Of a stretch of 64,000 nucleotides of DNA, positions 46,712-54,568 are shown one piece after another. The position numbers and the translations under genes are program-made. The stretch spans positions 186,001 through 250,000 of the forward strand of contig NZ_LMWH01000290.1 of NCBI RefSeq assembly GCF_001507435.1, read 5' to 3'. How positions within the stretch are numbered: the stretch's first letter is position 1; every line of letters begins with the position of its first letter. Under the pieces are notes generated by a model. That model did no database searches. It was not told the DNA's origin and was given only the letters and a program-made list of their open reading frames with translations. The stretch is from Streptomyces sp. NRRL F-5122 (GTDB lineage Bacteria > Actinomycetota > Actinomycetes > Streptomycetales > Streptomycetaceae).

Positions 46712-48069
46712 TGGCACACGGGGGGACGGCGCGCACCGAGGACGAGGACAAGGGCGGGCTGCGCACCACGCTCGCGGGACTGACCACGCGCGGCCGCTCC
46801 TTCCTCGCCGCCGGGATCGCCGCCGCGATCTGCGCGTATGTGCTCGGGCAGAGCGATCTGCTCCGGGTCGGTCTTCTGCTGGCGGTGCTGCCCCTGGTGT
46901 GCGCCTCGGTGCTGTACCGCACGCGCTACCGGGTCGCGGGCAGCCGCCGGCTCTCCCCCTCGCGTGTGCCCGCGGGCTCCGAGGCCCGGGTCCATCTGCG
47001 GATGGAGAACGTCTCGCGGCTGCCCACCGGGCTGCTGATGCTCCAGGACCGGGTGCCGTACGTGCTCGGGCCGCGCCCCCGTTTCGTGCTGGACCGGGTG
47101 GAGGCGGGCGGGCGGCGCGAGGTGTCCTACCGCGTGCGCTCGGACCTGCGCGGGCGTTATCCGCTGGGACCACTCCAGCTGCGCCTGAGCGACCCCTTCG
47201 GCATGTGCGAGCTGACCCGTTCCTTCTCCACCTACGACACCCTGACGGTGATCCCGCGCGTGGAGCCGCTGCCGCCCGTGCGGCTCTCGGGTGAGGCCAG
47301 GGGCTACGGGGACGGGCGGCAGCGCTCGCTGGCGCTGGCGGGCGAGGACGACGTGATCCCGCGGGGTTACCGGCACGGCGACGATCTGCGCCGGGTGCAC
47401 TGGCGCTCCACCGCGCGCTACGGCGAGTTGATGGTGCGCCGCGAGGAGCAGCCGCAGCGGGCCCGGTGCACTGTCCTGCTGGACACCCGGGCCGTCGCCT
47501 TCCGGGGCTCGGGCCCCGACTCGGCCTTCGAGTGGGCGGTCGCGGGCGCGGCGTCCGCGCTGGTGCACATGCTCGAACGGGGTTTCTCGGTACGGCTGTT
47601 GACCGACACCGGCAGTTCGGTTCCCGGTGAGGGCGCGGACGGGTTCGCGGGCGCGAGCCAGCAGTCCGCCGACGCGGCCGGCCTGATGATGGACACGCTC
47701 GCCGTGATCGACCATTCGGACGGCGCGGGCCTGTCACGCGCGTACGACCTGCTGCGCGGCGGGAACGAGGGGCTGCTGGTGGCCTTCTTCGGCGACCTCG
47801 ACGAGGAGCAGGCCACGGTGGCGGCCAAGATGAGCAGGCGCAGCGGCGGGGCGCTCGCCTTCCTCCTGGACAGCGCCTCCTGGGGGCGCGAACCGGACGA
47901 TGCGCCGAGCGCGTCCGACCGGAGCGAGGATCGGCTGCGGCTGCTGCGCGAGGCGGGCTGGACCGCGCTCGCGGTGCCCAGAGGTGTCCAGCTCGCGGAA
48001 CTGTGGCGTGAGGCGGACCGGCAGCGCACGGGCGTGGGCGCCGTGAACGGCGCGGGGGAACGGTCATGA
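46711..48069 (+). CDS. DUF58 domain membrane protein
   Basis: The 452-residue product has two N-terminal membrane helices (FLAAGIAAAICAYVLGQ and LLRVGLLLAVLPLVCASVL) and a beta-rich region with LRGRYPLGPLQLRLSDPFGM. The DUF58 signature is IPRGYRHGDDLRRVHWRSTARYGELMVRREE. A vWA-like fold covers the C-terminal half. DUF58 proteins are encoded beside MoxR in most bacteria and are thought to be its clients. The ATG overlaps the MoxR stop (TGATG) with GGAGG upstream, and its stop overlaps the next ATG as ATGA. Confidence 0.92.
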
Positions 48070-50564
48070 GCGGACGGGCCAGGCTGGCGCTGTGTGCCGC
48101 GGCGGCGACACTGATGGCGTCGTGCGCCCTGCTGCCGCTCGTGTCCCCGGCGACCTGGATCCTCCAGGTCGTCTTCCTGGTCGCGGTGCAGACCGGTGTG
48201 GGCGCGCTGACCCGGCGGGTCCCGCTGGCACGCCCGCTGACCATCGCCTGCCAGGCGGTGGTCACCCTCCTGCTGCTCACACTGGTCTTCGCCCGGGACC
48301 AGGCCATCGCCGGGTTCCTCCCCGGGCCCGAGGCCTTCCGCCACTTCGGGGAGCTCCTGCAGTCGGGCGCGGACGACATCGGACGGTACGCGATCCCGGC
48401 GCCCCTGACCCCGGGGATCCGGCTGATGGTCGTCGGCGGGGTCCTGGTGATCGGGCTGCTGGTCGACGCGCTGGCGGTGACGTTCCGCGCGGCGGCCCCG
48501 GCCGGACTGCCCCTGCTCGCGCTGTATTCGGTGGCCGCGGGACTCTCCGACGGCGGCACCGACTGGCTGTGGTTCCTCGCGGCCGCCGCCGGGTATCTGA
48601 CGCTGCTCCTGGCCGAGGGCCGCGAGCGGCTCTCCCAGTGGGGGCGGGTCTTCAGCACCGCTCCCCGCTCCTCGGACCGGGACCCCGGACACGCCGTCGC
48701 GCCCGCCCGCACCGGCCGCCGGATCGGCGTGGTCGCGCTGGGTGCCGCCCTGGTGGTGCCGCTCGCCCTGCCCTCGCTCTCCGGCGGACTGCTGGACGGC
48801 ACAGGTACGGGCGTCGGCACGGGCATCGGCAACGGCAACGGCAACACGATCTCCGCGGTCAACCCCCTGGTGTCGCTGCGGGACAGCCTGAACGTGGACC
48901 AGGACCGACAGGTCATGGCCTACCGCACCAACACGGACGACACCCAGGACATGTATCTGCGGATCGTGGCCCTGGACGAGTTCGACGGCACCACCTGGAA
49001 GCCCGCCCAGCGCCACATCACGGGGGTGCCGGACACGTTCCCCACACCCGCCGGCCTCGCGGGCGGCGTCCGCCGTACGGAGATCGAGACGCAGATCTCG
49101 GCGGCGGACTGGTACGCCCAGGACTGGCTGCCGATGCCCTACCCGGCGACCGATGTGAAGATCAAGGGCAGCTGGCGGTACGAGCCGGTGGGCCGGACGC
49201 TCGTCGGCGACCACGGGCAGAACACCCGCGGCCTGCAGTACGACGTCAAGAGCCTGATCGTGCAGCCGACCGCCGAGCAGCTGGCCTCGGCGCCGGAGCC
49301 CCCCGCGACATTGGAACGCGAGTTCACCAAGGTGCCGTCGTCGGTGCCGGGGGTGGTGGCCCGGACGGCCCGCGAGGTGACTGCGGGATCGTCCGACCAC
49401 TACGAGGAAGCGGTCAAGCTCCAGGACTACTTCTCGCTCAACGGCGGCTTCACCTACGACACGGATGTGCAGGTCGGCAACGGGCCGAACGCGATCGCGC
49501 GGTTCCTGCGGGACAAGCGCGGCTTCTGCGTGCACTTCTCCTTCGCGATGGCCACGATGGCTCGGACCCTCGGGATACCGGCACGCGTCGCGGTGGGCTT
49601 CACACCGGGCTCACCACTGCCGGACGGCTCGATGTCGGTCGGTCTGCGGGACGCGCACGCATGGCCGGAGCTGTACTTCGAGGGTGTGGGCTGGACCCGT
49701 TTCGAGCCCACCCCGAACCGCGGATCTGCACCCTCGTACACGCAGTCGGACGCACCCACCGGGCAGGTGCCGGCGGTCCCCCGCCCGTCCCTGTCCTCGT
49801 CCACGGCGCCGTCCACCGCGCCGTCGGCGAGCCAGAGCTGCTCGGCACAGGACCGCAGGATGGCGGAGTGCCCGAGCCAGTCGGCGAGCGCGACGGTCTC
49901 CTCCGGGGACGACGGACCTCCGTGGTACCGGATCCTGGAATGGACGCTGCTGGGCCTGGTCGTGCTCGCCGTGCCACTGGCGCCGATGCTGTGGCGTCTG
50001 CGCAGACGTGCCGTACGGCTGGCCTCGGCCCGGCATGCGTCGTCCGCGGGGCCGCCCCCCGTACCCGGCGAGGCCGGCGGGAGCCACACCGATGAGCTCG
50101 GCATGACGGTGCTGCCCGGCGAGGGACTCGTGAGCCGGGGGACCGAGGTGGCCGTGGGACACACCCTGGCCGTGTGGCGCGAGCTCACGGACACGGCGTG
50201 GGACTACGGCATCCTGCCGGACGACGCGCTGACCCCGCGCAGGGCCGCCGAGCGCATCGTGCGCCTCGGCCGGCTGGACCCGCCGGCGGCCGAGGCGGTG
50301 CACCGGGTGGCCGGAGCCGTGGAGCAGGTGCTCTTCGCCCCGGAGCCGCGCGCCCAGGCCGGACTGGTCGACGACGCGCGCACGCTGCGCAAGGCCCTGC
50401 GGTCCACGGTCAGCGGGTCGACTCGGTTGCGCGCGGTCGTGGCACCGCGCTCGGCCAGGCGTGCGGTGTGGGCCGCGGCCGACCGCTGGATGGATCTCAG
50501 GGCCCGTTGGGCGGCCCGCTGGGCGGCCCTGACGCGACGCCCGTCGGGCCAGCAGAGCGGCTGA
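48066..50564 (+). CDS. TgpA-like membrane transglutaminase
   Basis: The 832-residue product has about six N-terminal membrane helices (residues 1-250) and a large extracytoplasmic transglutaminase domain. Catalytic Cys lies in RGFCVHFSFAMATMARTLGIPARVAVGF and His-Asp in RDAHAWPELYFEGVGWTRFEPTP. A Ser/Pro/Ala-rich linker, another membrane helix (TLLGLVVLAVPLAPMLWRL) and a cytoplasmic DUF4129-like C-terminus follow. The layout matches TgpA, an essential periplasmic transglutaminase in Pseudomonas with unknown substrate. ATGA overlap couples it to DUF58. A terminator lies about 530 bases beyond its stop. Confidence 0.92.
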   Translation: MSGRARLALCAAAATLMASCALLPLVSPATWILQVVFLVAVQTGVGALTRRVPLARPLTIACQAVVTLLLLTLVFARDQAIAGFLPGPEAFRHFGELLQSGADDIGRYAIPAPLTPGIRLMVVGGVLVIGLLVDALAVTFRAAAPAGLPLLALYSVAAGLSDGGTDWLWFLAAAAGYLTLLLAEGRERLSQWGRVFSTAPRSSDRDPGHAVAPARTGRRIGVVALGAALVVPLALPSLSGGLLDGTGTGVGTGIGNGNGNTISAVNPLVSLRDSLNVDQDRQVMAYRTNTDDTQDMYLRIVALDEFDGTTWKPAQRHITGVPDTFPTPAGLAGGVRRTEIETQISAADWYAQDWLPMPYPATDVKIKGSWRYEPVGRTLVGDHGQNTRGLQYDVKSLIVQPTAEQLASAPEPPATLEREFTKVPSSVPGVVARTAREVTAGSSDHYEEAVKLQDYFSLNGGFTYDTDVQVGNGPNAIARFLRDKRGFCVHFSFAMATMARTLGIPARVAVGFTPGSPLPDGSMSVGLRDAHAWPELYFEGVGWTRFEPTPNRGSAPSYTQSDAPTGQVPAVPRPSLSSSTAPSTAPSASQSCSAQDRRMAECPSQSASATVSSGDDGPPWYRILEWTLLGLVVLAVPLAPMLWRLRRRAVRLASARHASSAGPPPVPGEAGGSHTDELGMTVLPGEGLVSRGTEVAVGHTLAVWRELTDTAWDYGILPDDALTPRRAAERIVRLGRLDPPAAEAVHRVAGAVEQVLFAPEPRAQAGLVDDARTLRKALRSTVSGSTRLRAVVAPRSARRAVWAAADRWMDLRARWAARWAALTRRPSGQQSG

Positions 50565-51155
50565 CGAGACGGGCCCGACCGCCCCGCTTCGGGGTGGGCG
50601 GGCCCCGCTCGCCCATGAGGGCCCAGGGCGGGCTCGAAGGGTCTGTACGCCCCATCCGGACCGGGCGCGCTCGTACGTCGGCTCTCGGCCGGAAGCGTCA
50701 GTCCTCGGCCGGGCCGCACGACCGTGGGATTCCCGGAATGGCAGGAAAGAAGTGCCCACGGCCGGACGGACGCCTCTGCCGCGCCCGCCGGGCGCCTTAC
50801 ACCAGCGGACTCGGGGCTGGACCGGCGCCGCATTCCCGGGCCCATGGCTGGGCAGGCGCCCTGCCGCCGAACTCACCGGGCGGCGCACTGCCGAGCCCGT
50901 GGCTCTCCGGGGCCCGCACTCACGGGCTCGACGCTCGACGGGCGCCGTACGGCGTACTCCCGCGGCTCGACGGACGCCGCACACCCGCCTCCGCGGCCCC
51001 CGGCCAGGCGTCCCCGATCGTCGCAACCGGCCGCGTGCCCACCGTGGCGTCCTGGCCCCGGCCTGCCGCTCGGGGCCTCGGGACATGCTTCAAGGGGGCG
51101 CCACCTCACCGGTGGCCGCCCCCTTGTGCGAAAGTCTTCTGCCGCCGCCCGAGGG
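50565..51155. other. 591-base gap with degenerate repeats and a terminator
   Basis: No convincing gene is present between the convergent transglutaminase and DUF3040 genes. Segments resembling GGCTCGACGGRCGCCGYAC recur around 50812, 50925-50950 and 50965-50980, always in spacer sequence. GCCCCGCTTCGGGG-like short hairpins lie just after the transglutaminase stop. The clear terminator at 51091-51124 is listed separately. The region could be a decayed gene, but I see no recognisable protein remnant. Confidence 0.55.
51091..51124. terminator. Terminator between transglutaminase and DUF3040 genes
   Basis: AAGGGGGCG-CCACC pairs with GGTGG-(C)-CGCCCCCTT around a TCACC loop: 14 bp with one bulged C. 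It begins the non-coding side of the convergent DUF3040 gene and would stop transcripts from both directions. Confidence 0.82.
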
Positions 51156-51539
51156 CTAGTGGCCCTGCTCGTCCCGGCGCCGCTGCCAACGCTGCTCGAT
51201 ACGGTCCATCATGGAGCGTCGCTGCCTGACCTGCCTGCGGGCGCCCGGCGCCCCCTGCTCGCCCGGCTTGGGAGCCTTGCGCCAACCGGTCACGACGAGC
51301 ACCGCACAGCCCAGCATGACGAGGAAGCCCACCACGCTGATCCAGATCTGCTTCGCGACCATTCCGGCCATGAGGAGCGCGATACCCACCAGGAAGCCCG
51401 CGGCCGCCTGGTAGACCCGTCGCCGGGTGTACGTACGCAGCCCGCTTCCCTCAAGCGCTGTCGCGAACTTGGGATCTTCGGCGTACAGCGCTCGCTCCAT
51501 CTGCTCGAGCATTCGCTGCTCGTGCTCCGAGAGCGGCAC
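51156..51539 (-). CDS. DUF3040 membrane protein
   Basis: The 127-residue product starts PLSEHEQRMLEQMERALYAEDPKFATALE, the DUF3040 signature. Two adjacent membrane helices (AAAGFLVGIALLMAGMVA and WISVVGFLVMLGCAVLVVTGW) and a basic tail (RRQVRQRRSMMDRIEQRWQRRR) follow. The family is actinobacterial, associated with division-cluster neighbourhoods and of unknown function. GGAGG lies six bases before the GTG start, which is a strong site. Confidence 0.9.
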   Translation of the reverse strand: MPLSEHEQRMLEQMERALYAEDPKFATALEGSGLRTYTRRRVYQAAAGFLVGIALLMAGMVAKQIWISVVGFLVMLGCAVLVVTGWRKAPKPGEQGAPGARRQVRQRRSMMDRIEQRWQRRRDEQGH

Positions 51540-51865
51540 GGAGTCCTCCTCATCGTGCAGTCGCCGGGGCGACCGGGGGTCCCCTTCAGGATAGGCAGGG
51601 AATCGCCCCCTTGAAACCCGCCCCTCTACGCCAATTGGCCAACCGGAACCCGCCATGGCCGTCCCGGCTCACTGAGGATTCCATTCCCCAGCGGCCGACC
51701 CGTCATGCCGGGCGGTCTCCCTCGATCATACGGCGCGGACCGCTCGATCGGGGGGCCTGTGGCGTACTCCATCTGCCGCCGAGCCCCTGATCAGCGGGGC
51801 GCCGTCATTTTTGAAGTGCGTTCGCCCCAGGGGCGCTCGGGCCGTTGCCGAGAGCCCGTCCGTAC
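51540..51865. other. 326-base gap between methyltransferase and DUF3040 genes
   Basis: No ORF is supportable. On the minus strand two hairpins follow the methyltransferase gene (CGCCCC/GGGGCG near 51823-51835 and the one listed at 51783-51800). The DUF3040 promoter should lie in the lower half, but I cannot assign it. Confidence 0.5.
51783..51800 (-). terminator. Possible terminator after methyltransferase gene
   Basis: GCCCC and GGGGC pair around an eight-base loop TGATCAGC, 66 bases past the stop. A second GC-rich hairpin and CAAAAATGAC lie between it and the gene. The stem is short, so confidence is modest. Confidence 0.4.
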
Positions 51866-52636
51866 TCAGGCCCCGGCCGTCCCTCGGGTCTCGCCGAGGA
51901 CATGGAGTTGCGTGGCGACGGAGTGGAAGGCGGGAGTCTCGGCGACCGCAGCCTCCAGCTTGAGCAGCGCCTCCAGCGCCCCCGGTTCGGTGTCCACCAG
52001 CACCCCGGGCACGAGGTCGGCGAACACCCTGACCCCGTGGACGGCTCCCACACGCAGGCCTGCCTCCTCGACGAGCGCGGTCAGCTGCTCGGCGGTGAAG
52101 CGGTGCGGCACCGGGTCGCTCTCGCCCCAGCGGCCGTTCGGGTCCTGAAGCGCCTGCTTGGCCTCCTTGAAGTGCCCGGCGAGGGCCCGCGCGAGGACGG
52201 CGCCACCGAGCCCGGCGGCGAGGAGGCTGAGGACGCCCTCGCCGCGCAGGGCGGCGACCACGTTGCGGACGCCTTCGGCGGGGTCGTCCACGTACTCCAG
52301 AACGCCGTGGCACAGCACCACGTCGTAGCCGCCGCGCTCGACCACGTCGAAGAGACCGTGGGCGTCGCCCTGGACGCCCTGCACCCGGTCGGCAACACCG
52401 GCCTCGGCGGCTCTGCGTTCCAGCGCGAACAGGGCGTTCGGGCTGGGATCGACCACCGTGACGCGGTGACCGAGGCGCGCGACGGGCACCGCGAAGTTGC
52501 CGCTGCCGCCGCCGGTGTCGAGGACGTCCAGCGCGTCCCGCCCCGTGACCTTGACGCGACGGTCGAGGGCGTCCTGGAGGACATCCCAGACGACGGCTGT
52601 ACGCAGAGAGGCGCGCGGGCGCAGCGGGTCCGACAC
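51866..52636 (-). CDS. Class I SAM-dependent methyltransferase
   Basis: The 256-residue product has motif I ALDVLDTGGGSGNFAVPVARLG, motif II VTVVDPSPNALFALERRA and YDVVLCHGVLEYVDDPAEGVRNVVAAL, as in the UbiE/SmtA-like group. No substrate-specific domain can be recognised; the C-terminal RFTAEQLTALVEEAGLRVGAVHGVRVFADLVPG resembles CmoA/SmtA-type enzymes. The GTG at 52636 follows GAGGAG by nine bases. The HEPN-type gene lies 224 bases upstream on the same strand. Confidence 0.87.
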   Translation of the reverse strand: MSDPLRPRASLRTAVVWDVLQDALDRRVKVTGRDALDVLDTGGGSGNFAVPVARLGHRVTVVDPSPNALFALERRAAEAGVADRVQGVQGDAHGLFDVVERGGYDVVLCHGVLEYVDDPAEGVRNVVAALRGEGVLSLLAAGLGGAVLARALAGHFKEAKQALQDPNGRWGESDPVPHRFTAEQLTALVEEAGLRVGAVHGVRVFADLVPGVLVDTEPGALEALLKLEAAVAETPAFHSVATQLHVLGETRGTAGA

Positions 52637-52860
52637 GGCAGTTGACTCCTCGGCGCGGCACCGCCTGGTGCAAGGCGGAGCGATCGGACGGCCCTCCCAC
52701 CCCGGTACCAGGTAGAAAGGCTGCAGGCGCTTCCACCCTATTGCCTCAGGAGCCGTGACCGGCGGCCTGTCCACCGGCCGAACAACGTGCCGTCCCCACC
52801 GGGCGCCCCTGCGCCCCGCACCGGCCCTCCGTCGCCACTGGGGCCGCCGCTGCGGGCGGC

Positions 52861-53400
52861 TCAGCCCGCGTCCGGCATCTCCCGATCCTCCTCCCGCCGC
52901 GGCTGCGGCAACACCGGCTGGAGCACGAGCATGCGCTCGACCAGTCGCAGGAACATGGCCACGTCGCGGATCAGGTCGTCCGCGTCGCGGGTACCGGCGG
53001 CGCCCTGTATGCCCGCCTCGGCGCGGGCACGGCGGGAGGCGCCGGAGGCGAACAGCGCGCTCCACTCGGTCAGTTCGGGCGCGATCTCGGGGAGTACCTC
53101 CCAGGCACTCCTGATCCTGGCGCGGCGTCGCGCCGTGGGCTCCGGGCGGCCGCGCGCGGCGAGCACCGCGGCCGCCGTGCGCAGGGCGGCCAGGTGGGCC
53201 GTGGCGTAGCGCTCGTTGGGCGTGTCGAGGACGGCCGCCTCGTCGAGTGCGGCGTGGGCCTGGGCGAGCAGGTCGAGGGCGGCGGGCGGGGCCGTGGCCC
53301 GGCGCAGCACGGGGTGCACATCGCTCGCCGGGCCGGTCAGTGAGGGGGCAGGGCCGGTGGCGCGACGCCGGCGTGCGGCGGCTGCGTGGTGACTGGCCAT
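52861..53400 (-). CDS. HEPN-like protein of the SAV_6107 type
   Basis: The 179-residue all-helical product starts MASHHAAAARRRRATG. It has VLRRATAPPAALDLLAQAHAALDEA, then NERYATAHLAALRTAAAVLAARG, where Arg64 and His69 form an Rx4H pattern like the HEPN RNase motif. RIRSAWEVLPEIAPELTEWSALFA is also conserved-looking. I recall this as a streptomycete family named after SAV_6107 with a HEPN-like fold; nuclease activity is untested. No nucleotidyltransferase antitoxin partner is adjacent. GGAGG lies upstream of the ATG, and the gene is divergent from the ABC/YhgE operon. Confidence 0.72.
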   Translation of the reverse strand: MASHHAAAARRRRATGPAPSLTGPASDVHPVLRRATAPPAALDLLAQAHAALDEAAVLDTPNERYATAHLAALRTAAAVLAARGRPEPTARRRARIRSAWEVLPEIAPELTEWSALFASGASRRARAEAGIQGAAGTRDADDLIRDVAMFLRLVERMLVLQPVLPQPRREEDREMPDAG

Positions 53401-53524
53401 GACGAACCTCCTGTCGTCTGTGTGACGGCACTGTCGCCGTATGTGCCCATCGTGAGGTATGGCACTGACAATCCCTTCTGACCTGGACTTTTGCTTCGCT
53501 CAGCAGTTCGGGGTAAGTTTTTGC

Positions 53525-53538
53525 ACTGACCAGTCAGT
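53525..53538. promoter_or_regulatory. Perfect 14-bp palindrome, likely TetR operator
   Basis: ACTGAC-CA-GTCAGT lies 53 bases before the start of the ATPase gene in the divergent gap. A further ACTGAC half-site occurs at 53464. TetR-family regulators bind such palindromes, and the operon's third gene encodes one, so autoregulation is a natural inference. Confidence 0.65.
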
Positions 53539-53590
53539 TCAAAGCGGGCACCGTGACCGGTGGCCCGCCGGGGGAAGAGGGGGCAGGGAG

Positions 53591-54568
53591 ATGCAGGGGC
53601 AGAAGACGGCTCCCGGCGTCGCCGTCACAGCCGCGGACCTCGGGCTGAAGGGCCCGCGCGGCTGGGTGTTCCGGGGCGTCGGTTTCGACGCGCCGCCCGG
53701 ATCGCTCATCGCCGTGGCGGGCCCCTCCGGCTCCGGCCGGACCTCGCTGCTGCTCGCCCTCACCGGGCGCATGAGGCCGGGCGAGGGCCGGGCGACGGTC
53801 GGCGGGCACCGGCTGCCCAAGGAGATGTCCGCGGTCCGCCGGATCAGCGCGCTCGCGCATGTGCCCGGCGTCGCCGATCTCGATCCGGCCCTGACCGTGG
53901 GCGAGCACCTGCGTGAACGGGCCCTGCTGGAGGCCCGTTTCGGCGACTCCCTGCGTGCCCTGCTGCGCCCGCGCGCCGAACGGGCGGCCCGGGCGACACG
54001 GCGGATCGACGCCGCCCTCGCCGCCGCCGGTCTCGACCCGGCGTCGCTGCCGAAGGGCTCCCGCACGGCCGTACGCGACCTGGAACGCCTGGAGGCCCTG
54101 CGGCTGTCCGTGGCCCTGGCCCTGATCGGCCGTCCGCGCCTGCTGGCCCTGGACGACACCGATCTCAAGCTCTCTGCCTGCGAACGGGCCGCCGTCTGGT
54201 CCCTGTTGCGGTCGCTCGCCGAAGCGGGGACGACGGTGGTCGCCGTCTGCGCCGAGGCCCCTCGGGGAGCGGTCGTGGTGTCGGCCTCTCCCGATCGCGG
54301 CCGACGGCGCGGCGCGGAGGACGGCGCCCGAGAAGCCGTGACCGAGGGAAGGGACGGGCGCGGGGCGGCCGGCCCCACTCGGCCGGAAGCGGCCGGTGAG
54401 CCGGACGCGGCCGGCAGGACCGCCCGGGACGAGCAGGGCACGCACCGGGAGTCCGACGGCGACACGCGGGACCCGCGGCACGAACCCGCCTCCGACGGGC
54501 CGTCCGGGGACGGCGATGACGACGACAAGGAGACGGCGGATGCGCTCGCCGAAACTGGCCGCGCTTGA
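53591..54568 (+). CDS. Degenerate ABC-type ATPase with acidic tail, partner of YhgE/Pip protein
   Basis: The 325-residue product has an ABC nucleotide-binding fold in residues 1 to about 235. Walker A is GPSGSGRTSLLL, with Arg where Lys is expected. The LSGGQ signature is replaced by sequence near VRDLERLEALRLSVALALIG. Walker B is RLLALDDTD, with Asp in place of the catalytic Glu. From about residue 235 to the end the chain is acidic and disordered (ending near GDDDDKETADALAETGRA). It probably binds nucleotide poorly or acts as a regulatory partner. The ATG at 53591 directly follows GGGAG, so initiation may be weak. The next gene starts inside its last 29 bases. Confidence 0.82.
   Translation: MQGQKTAPGVAVTAADLGLKGPRGWVFRGVGFDAPPGSLIAVAGPSGSGRTSLLLALTGRMRPGEGRATVGGHRLPKEMSAVRRISALAHVPGVADLDPALTVGEHLRERALLEARFGDSLRALLRPRAERAARATRRIDAALAAAGLDPASLPKGSRTAVRDLERLEALRLSVALALIGRPRLLALDDTDLKLSACERAAVWSLLRSLAEAGTTVVAVCAEAPRGAVVVSASPDRGRRRGAEDGAREAVTEGRDGRGAAGPTRPEAAGEPDAAGRTARDEQGTHRESDGDTRDPRHEPASDGPSGDGDDDDKETADALAETGRA

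Noticed and set aside
50724..51614. Plus-strand ORFs in the spacer after the transglutaminase gene
   Set aside because: They have no ribosome-binding site, no recognisable motif and run across the terminator and the DUF3040 gene.
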